NCBI GenBank assembly: GCA_002633025.1
Contig: NMRB01000011.1
Coordinates: 202,060-266,059, forward strand
DNA length: 64,000 nt
Source: Notospermus geniculatus
Lineage: Eukaryota; Nemertea; Pilidiophora; Heteronemertea; Lineidae
Direction of reading: 5' to 3'
The position numbers and the translations under genes are program-made. Below are positions 58,253 through 64,000 of the stretch, piece after piece (within the stretch, counting starts at the first letter, position 1; every line of letters begins with the position of its first letter). Under the pieces are notes generated by a model. That model did not search any database. It was not told the DNA's origin and saw only the letters and a list, made by a program, of their open reading frames with translations.

Positions 58253-58682
58253 GTTACACTTTGTAATGTAATCAACTTTTTGAGGGTTGAACTTTTACCG
58301 AGTTATAAATATATGTGCATCTCTTTAACGTGTTTAAGCTCAGAACTGCAGAAGGTCAGTTGTGTCATTTTTAGCTTCTCTACATCTTGAAATGTCCGTG
58401 AACCAAAGACCGCAAGCGTGGCCCGACGACCTCTCACCTATTAGATCAATCCCCCTTGGTTCCAGGACGCTGGAGGAAGGAGTCCGTGTTGTGACTGGAC
58501 TGCTTGTAACGGTGATACGCCGGGGGCGAGTTGTGACGTGTGTTTCTCTCTTTACATTTCATAGGCAAATCAAGGTTCAAAGTTAGTTTTAGAAGTTGTA
58601 ATTTCAGTGAATTACCTGATTGATTTTCACAAGAATATATAAGTACCAAGAATGTATAACTAGTAATAAAGCAAAAGGGTGN

Positions 58683-58829
58683 TGTTCTTCATTCATTTCA
58701 TTGACAGTAATCTGTGCACAGATGTTGTTGCGGGTGCAGAGCTTGCGAACCTCGTCCTTGATCTGGGCCACGGTGTCCATGTCCTCAGTGGGGCTGATAT
58801 CAAACATCTTTAACGCTTCAATTATCTCA
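58683..58829 (-). CDS. HEATR4: HEATR4-like exon, 3' end lost at an N
   Basis: The acceptor is TATCTTTTGTAG. It encodes EIIEALKMFDISPTEDMDTV, QIKDEVRKLCTRN and NEMNEE before the N at 58682. Left of the N the frame stays open for about 25 hydrophobic codons that do not look like this family, so the true exon end is probably missing. Confidence 0.8.
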
Positions 58830-61800
58830 CTACAAAAGATACAAGATGTGTAACTACTTTTATACCTCGGTTTGGAATTTTACCTAAATCAATGGAAAAT
58901 TTTGAACAGAATTTGTTCAGTTGATAGATATGAATATCTTTTATCCAAAATTTATATCCTGATGTCAAAGAATTGAAGAAAAAATTCAACAATACTTGTC
59001 GTCTGCTCAGGAAAAGTTTTGCTAGAGTAAACATCAACGCAACTTACTCCCTGACAAGCTGACTGCACTCCACCAGGTATCTCTCCTGGAGAATCTCGGC
59101 CGTCTCCTCCTCCCTCATCTCTAGAGCCGTGATGGCATGACATGCCTCCGCCCGCACCGCAGCCTCTGTTTCATACCGCAACGACCAGAGCAAACACTCT
59201 CTGATTTCATCGTTTAGAACACCTATCTTACCGAGAGCTGAAAATGGAATGAAAAGAGTGCATTCAAAATAAGTAGTCATTTCAGATTACTGTTCCATAT
59301 TTTGATACCGGAAGACTGCTTTCAATGGAAACAGGGTCAAGTCTAAGCCTTGGCCTACATCATCAATCCATAGGCCTGTCACAGCAGCACAACGGAACCT
59401 TCCATGCCTGTCACCTCTGAGGTTCTGGGTTCAATCCCAGTGATATCGGTTCTTCGTGGGATAGCGAGGGCAACTCTCTTGACTGCTCAGATTTTCTCCT
59501 GGCACTCTGGTTTCCTCCTTCATTCACCCAATACTGTCGACATAACTGATAATGCCGTATTTGGTGTTCAGTTCTCGATTCAACATCATCCACATATCAC
59601 CCCTGACAAACTTGCTACCTATACATACCCTGTATCGCCAAAGCCTTCACCTTCCAGATCGGGTCAAAGCTGGCAAGATTGACCAATTTTGAGAGGACAG
59701 AATCATCCTTGATGTTCAGATTGGTACAGGTGACACAACATTCCTCCCGTACGGACACGTAGCTGTCCTCAAAACACTTCAAAAAGATTGGCAAGAGTTT
59801 GGCTGTCATAATGCCTGCGAATGAAAAGCACATTTTTTTAACACTCTTTGATACAGTGCAAGTATTCTCTGAGCACTCTGGTTTCCTCCTGCTAAACATC
59901 AAAACTCACCAATGTTGTCTTTAGAGGTAGAAATGGCACCGTACTTGGCGCTGGGTTGTCAATTCAATATTGTCCATTTCAAACGAAACTGCCAGTGGCG
60001 GTGAAAGGTTTACAATTTGTCATATGTGACCCTCCACAGCAAAACCAGTCACATGTCACTCTTAGCTTGGCAGGTTGAGACCAAATGTTTGCCAGTTTCA
60101 ATATTATCTGTCTGTTATGAAATCTGAAATAATATATTTCTTCCATTCTCTTCTGGTGTCATCTTAGTTCGTTGCGGCTAACCTTCTGAGCGGCATACGA
60201 CTGGTTTGCTGTGGAGGGTCACATATTTTTAGCGCATATGTACCTAGATGCCCAAGTCGACTGATGGCATCAGCACGGACCCTTTCTCCACCTTTCAAGA
60301 TACGCTCCATGAGGTCGTCATGGACCTCCTTCCCATGTCCCGTCTTGCCGAGACACTGCGCAGCGGCTTTTTTCACCTCGGTGTGCCAGTCATACCACAT
60401 TACTTCAGCAAGCTTATGGGCTATATCCTGGAAAATATTTGTGTGGGCAGTTTTTAAGTGTGAGCTCATGAAGAAAGAATAGACTAGGGACAATGTCAAA
60501 GTCACTGATGGAAAAAGCTAAACAAATTTACTTTTGAAGGAGGGTCCTGCATTACTGTTGATATACCTGCCTGGGTGGACTTACTTTATTTATAGAACCA
60601 TTCAGAACTGGGATTGCCTTGCATGCGATCACTTTATGGCGCCAGCTACTGCTATTCAACTGTTCAGCCAACATCGAATACACAAGTTGCTGAAAAATTT
60701 TCAGACAAAATTTTTTTAATATAGCTGATTGAAAAATGGGTTCAGTCAAGCAACGCAAGTTTTTTAGGTAAAATTCCTCGCAGTTAGTGTTTGTATGCAT
60801 TTATAGTACAAATAGAGAGGCAGGTGGTTTGTTATAAGTGGTCAGGACCATGCATATGATTGGACCTCACTGCCACCAAACTACAAAGCTAATACTTTTT
60901 CAAGTTTTCATGAGGATTGTGCCAGGATAGTTCAGTGCAATCTGACCTAGTTAAACTTACTGAATTAGCAATGTCTTGACTGAGCAATGCCAGTAGATGT
61001 GTCGCCTGTTCATGTCTGATGGCATCCTCTGATGTCATCAATTGATTGACAAGCTCGCCAGCCACCTCCGAGTCACACACGCCACAATGAGCAAGACACT
61101 GTGCTGCCGCCCAGCGGTCAACAATACTGTTACTTCGTAGTGCTGTACGCAATAAATCTTCTGCCTGAAAATGGTGGAGCTAACTTTATCTGAAGTGACC
61201 TCGGTATATGGACTCACCAAGGCAAAAATTACTGACTTTATTGCAGTGTAAATCTACGCGTCTATTGAAGGGACTGGGTGACCTTCTATTCTAGGAAAAT
61301 GTTACCTTTGGGTGGGGTTTCTTGACTGTAAACAGTGTGATAGCAGCAGCCAATCGGACCCTCTCGTGATCATCCTCTAGGAGGCATTGTATCGCCTGCA
61401 CCAACCGCTCAGGCAACTGCTCAGTAAAGTCAATCTCATCCGTCTTATCCAAGTTGATGCCCATCTCTGGAGGCGGGCGATAATCTGCCGCCCGGGCAAC
61501 TGTCATGATGGCCTTGAGTCTGATGTGAGAATGGATGTCTGCCATGTCGCGTATGAGATCGTCCGTGGTCGCATCAGCAAATCGTTGGTTTAGGAACCAT
61601 TTTCCTCGCCAGTCATCGACTAGAGGAGAGAAATCATTTTGATGAGATTTTACAGTAAAGTGCTATAACTTCATATCATTATTATTTTAAACCAAAAACA
61701 GTGAATTGTCCACCAAGAGTGAACTCACATGAGAAAACTCCCATGTGGAGGAATAAAGCCCACGGGCCCAGAGCATCCCAACGTTTTCAAGAGCCCTAAT

Positions 61801-63337
61801 ATCACTGCATTTTATCAAATCCAACTGAATCTAAAACACAACATTTTAACGACATTTTTATCTGCAGACAGTAAAACACCCACACCACAGACAGTGTCAC
61901 CATCAATAGCTTTTGAAGTACTCATAATCATTTAAAGCCAGACAATGGCAATGACAGCTGGTAACTCCATGTTGTGAAATTCAGATTTTTCTTCATTGTA
62001 TATTCAGCACATGCATTTTCATTTGGCATTTGTTAATGCAATTAGAATAAAATCTCGATTTAATGTAATCCTCTGTATACTCTCATAACAGTTTATCATT
62101 ATCAGTAATGCACATTTTGTATAATTTGTTGATTCAATTACAAAAGAAAATCTGATTAATTGAATTGAGAATGCATCAGTCCATCAGTGATGTCAATTTC
62201 CGGAAGATCTCAAAATGATCACAGATTTGTTTCACACAAATTTAGATGATGTGATTTGATGCAGAACGAAAGGGATTAACATAATAATGGTGACAACCCC
62301 TTGTGTGGAATTGTCTCTTTCCTAATGCTTCGTGCGACAAATTTGCCAACTAAGTTGAAATCGGGAACGATAACTTTGAAGATACTTACTGATTTTAACC
62401 AATGATAAATTACTTCTTGCTTTCTTCCTCGTCGACGCATCAGATGCTTTCTGATAATCAATCTCGTTCCCAGGACCAAGTTTGTACAAAACATCGGCAC
62501 TCTCCTGAAAAACCAATATCACAACTTTGTTCGCAGAGAAGATTCCTGTATGAGTTAGGCCCACTAGACCATCTATAAAGGTTAAAATTTAGTGAGAAGT
62601 TCAACATCTGCTTCATTGCCTACGACAGGGCTACTGATACTAATTTTGGACCCTTACATCAATCAACTCGGGTAGCATTTGCCAACGATGAAGCCCTTTC
62701 TCGATGCGTTTTCCTTTTTTCTTGGTCACTTTCTTGGTGTCGATTTTCTTCTCCCCCTCATCCTGGGTGTACCACCCCTCTGGCTCCTGAGGGAACAGGT
62801 CCTGGAGGTGTTTCTTGTATTTGTTGTTGGTCTCCATCAGAATAATGCCCTCTGGACCATCAAGGGTGTGAATCTGATTTTTACCTTTCAAGAGAAATCA
62901 CAAAGAACTTTAGAAATAGCTCCAAACCCGTGGGTCAGTTATCGTCTGAAGATGAAATGCAAAATGGCTACCAGCAGCCGTCTTACTCTTAGTGGTGGTG
63001 CGATGCCTTCTTCTGTCCACTGAAGTCCTACAATGGAAATTTCAGACCAATTCCTCCAGCAGTTGATCAGTTACTGTCCGGAAAAAATTCAAAATGGCTG
63101 CCATTGCAGCCATCTTGGCAGAGTGATGGCTTTTGATAGCTGGAGGTGTAATTTATAAATTCTTCTAGCTGAGAGTAAGGATACAACTCTTACCCGTTAG
63201 TCTCTCCTGTTGAAAGAGATTGTCCGTATCATACATCTTGTCACCAATTTTTTCATTCATTTGGTCCCTGAGGGTGGGTGGAGGAGATGACTGACGGGGT
63301 TTGACCTGGATGGAATGGGCGGTCTTGTTGATTGCAC
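58683..63337 (-). CDS. HEATR4: HEATR4-like HEAT-repeat protein, partial gene (10 exons seen)
   Basis: Ten exons joined in frame give about 605 residues. The N-terminal part is basic (KKVTKKKGKRIEKGLHRWQM). It is followed by a WRGKWFLNQRF segment and then a run of helical HEAT units: HSHIRLKAIMTVARA, ERVRLAAAITLF, VDRWAAAQCLAHCG, WRHKVIACKAIPVL, MWYDWHTEVKKAAAQCLGK, GERVRADAISRLGHLG, VSVREECCVTC, PIWKVKALAIQALGKIG and AAVRAEACHAITAL. The WYDWH...KKAAAQ and MTAKLLPIFLKCF segments fit HEATR4 as I recall it. The vertebrate protein is about 1,000 residues, so N-terminal exons should lie right of the window; the C-terminus is interrupted at an N (58682). The function of HEATR4 is poorly defined; HEAT arrays usually act as protein-binding scaffolds. 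Another HEAT-repeat protein is possible but less likely. Confidence 0.78.
59048..59237 (-). CDS. HEATR4: HEATR4-like exon, HEAT units
   Basis: The acceptor is CCATTTTCAG and the donor is GTAAGTTG; 190 bp. It encodes ALGKIGVLNDEIRECLLWSL and AAVRAEACHAITALEMREEE. It ends in phase 2. Confidence 0.92.
59629..59814 (-). CDS. HEATR4: HEATR4-like exon, HEAT units
   Basis: The acceptor is TTCATTCGCAG and the donor is GTATGTAT; 186 bp. It encodes IMTAKLLPIFLKCFEDSYVS and PIWKVKALAIQ, entering with two bases and leaving with one. Confidence 0.92.
60244..60427 (-). CDS. HEATR4: HEATR4-like exon, WYDWH HEAT units
   Basis: The acceptor is ATATTTTCCAG and the donor is GTACATA; 184 bp. It encodes KLAEVMWYDWHTEVKKAAAQ and GERVRADAISRLGHLG, the most diagnostic segment for HEATR4. 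Confidence 0.92.
60585..60689 (-). CDS. HEATR4: HEATR4-like exon, HEAT unit
   Basis: The acceptor is AATTTTTCAG and the donor is GTAAGTCC. The 105 bp (35 codons) encode QLVYSMLAEQLNSSSWRHKV plus IACKAIPVLNGSINK, about one HEAT repeat. Confidence 0.9.
60961..61164 (-). CDS. HEATR4: HEATR4-like exon, HEAT units
   Basis: The acceptor is CCATTTTCAG and the donor is GTAAGTTT; 204 bp, phase 0 at both ends. It encodes SIVDRWAAAQCLAHCGVCD and AIRHEQATHLLALL. Confidence 0.9.
61306..61619 (-). CDS. HEATR4: HEATR4-like exon, first HEAT units
   Basis: The acceptor is CTCTCCTCTAG and the donor is GTAACATT. The 314 bp encode DDWRGKWFLNQRFADATTDD, IHSHIRLKAIMTVARA and LLEDDHERVRLAAAITLF, with the amphipathic helix pairs of HEAT repeats. 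Confidence 0.9.
62390..62504 (-). CDS. HEATR4: HEATR4-like exon
   Basis: The acceptor is TTGGTTTTTCAG and the donor is GTAAGTAT; 115 bp. It encodes ESADVLYKLGPGNEIDYQKA followed by a basic segment, ending in phase 1. Confidence 0.85.
62658..62884 (-). CDS. HEATR4: HEATR4-like exon, basic N-terminal segment
   Basis: The acceptor is TCTCTTGAAAG and the donor is GTAAGGG; 227 bp. It encodes NQIHTLDGPEGIILMETNNK, a Lys-rich stretch, and GLHRWQMLPELID. Confidence 0.85.
63194..63337 (-). CDS. HEATR4: HEATR4-like exon (most 5' in window)
   Basis: The acceptor is TGTTTTTAG and the donor is GTAAGAG. The 144 bp encode KTAHSIQVKPRQSSPPPTLR and EKIGDKMYDTDNLFQQERL, a low-complexity N-terminal segment. 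The phase (ends with one base) matches the next exon. Confidence 0.8.
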
Positions 63338-64000
63338 CTAAAAACATTCCAGGTTTCTATTAGTATTTATCTTGGAATTCACACGATTTCATGATGAAAA
63401 AGAAACATTGCATAATCAAAAGGAAACCCCAAACTTTGCCGCCCATGTATGTCAGTGGTCAGTAATTTACCACTGCACAGGCGTGGATCCAGAGGGGGGC
63501 CGTGGCCCCCCCGCCCGTATTTTTGGAAGACCAACAAAAAATGGGTCAATAACTCCGGAAAAATGACCAAATAGATGAGGAAATCATGCCCCCAGATGCT
63601 TGGAAATCGTATCTAAGTGCATCTAGAATTCAAAATTTTCTGGGGGGAGGCCCCCAACCCCCCGTCGTGGCTTCACGCCTTAATTACAACTCCGTCAGCC
63701 TGCGGCTGACGGTGTCCGCCCCCCTTATTCCAAAATCCTGGATCCGCCCTTGCTGCAGGTGCCTTTTTCTATTTCATTTGAAATCTACTTACCGGTAACT
63801 AAGTAAAAATATTGATTATTTTTAATATAGCCTGATTATTGAAGCCTAAGATTAACTATGCAAGGTTAAATGGGAAAGAAATTTTGCAGGTGTTAGGCCA
63901 ACAACTAGACAACCAGTGGATTTTGAACCTTGTCTTATTCCATTCACAAAACGCTCTTTGCCATAACAGCCATGCTTTTAATCCATTGTTTGTTTGTGGT
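63338..64000. other. Probable HEATR4-like intron reaching the right edge
   Basis: The exon at 63194-63337 begins mid-codon, so coding sequence must continue upstream. Apart from the 5-bp-TSD element I see no exon here. Confidence 0.6.
63478..63752. mobile_element. Non-autonomous transposon, 5-bp TSD family (CTGCA)
   Basis: 275 bp with ends CAGGCGTGGATCC / GGATCCGCCCTTG, flanked by CTGCA (63473-63477 and 63753-63757). It lies upstream of the 63194-63337 exon, probably in a HEATR4-like intron. Confidence 0.88.

Larger units (their letters stand above)
44944..58682. other. Interval between WDR59 C-terminal exons and HEATR4-like gene
   Basis: It should contain upstream WDR59 exons (WD40 and RWD regions), yet apart from the weak candidate at 48464 I found no clear exon. 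It contains the assembly gap and many MITEs. I see nothing notable in about 46430-47450, 48850-49850, 50310-51190, 51460-52600, 54990-55460 and 55810-56870. Confidence 0.6.

Overview
This window is a piece of a nuclear animal genome, most likely from a marine invertebrate. Three recognisable genes are spliced with standard GT-AG introns, introns reach 34 kb, and the DNA between exons is packed with small inverted-repeat transposons and tRNA-derived SINEs. The AGGCCTA- and ACATGTA-rich base pattern is one I associate with echinoderm, hemichordate, amphioxus or mollusc assemblies; I cannot name the species. I see no bacterial-style operons, CRISPR arrays, rRNA genes or convincing free-standing tRNA genes.

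All three genes lie on the minus strand. From right to left: (1) 58683-63337, ten exons of a HEATR4-like HEAT-repeat protein, with the N-terminal exons beyond the right edge and the C-terminus cut at an N. (2) 42472-44943, the last four coding exons and stop codon of WDR59, the GATOR2 subunit; upstream exons were not found with confidence, apart from a weak candidate at 48464-48575. (3) 689-40212, an AJUBA/LIMD1/WTIP-family LIM scaffold: a large proline-rich pre-LIM exon, a 34.4-kb intron, then three short exons giving all of LIM1 and the start of LIM2; the rest lies beyond the left edge. Reading frames join exactly across every splice junction I called in these genes. No functional link between the neighbours is visible.

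The rest is mostly mobile DNA. Several families can be delimited to the base by target-site duplications (TSDs): a 9-bp-TSD foldback at 2626-3361, a family with CAGG..GGATCC ends and 5-bp TSDs, 3-bp TWA-type elements, and TA-type MITEs including a broken mariner that carries a SINE. Two diverged segmental duplications (about 21.2-25.9 kb and 25.9-30.5 kb) preserve three empty/occupied site pairs. A third duplication (30727-33002) meets exactly at a single N and is probably an assembly artefact. There is one sized gap (49860-50301) and single Ns at 31970, 40213 and 58682.

I did not find a clear new multi-gene system. The points most worth following are the occupied/empty transposon pairs, the foldback families that could form long hairpin RNA, and three PPPY motifs plus a duplicated helical motif in the AJUBA-like protein.
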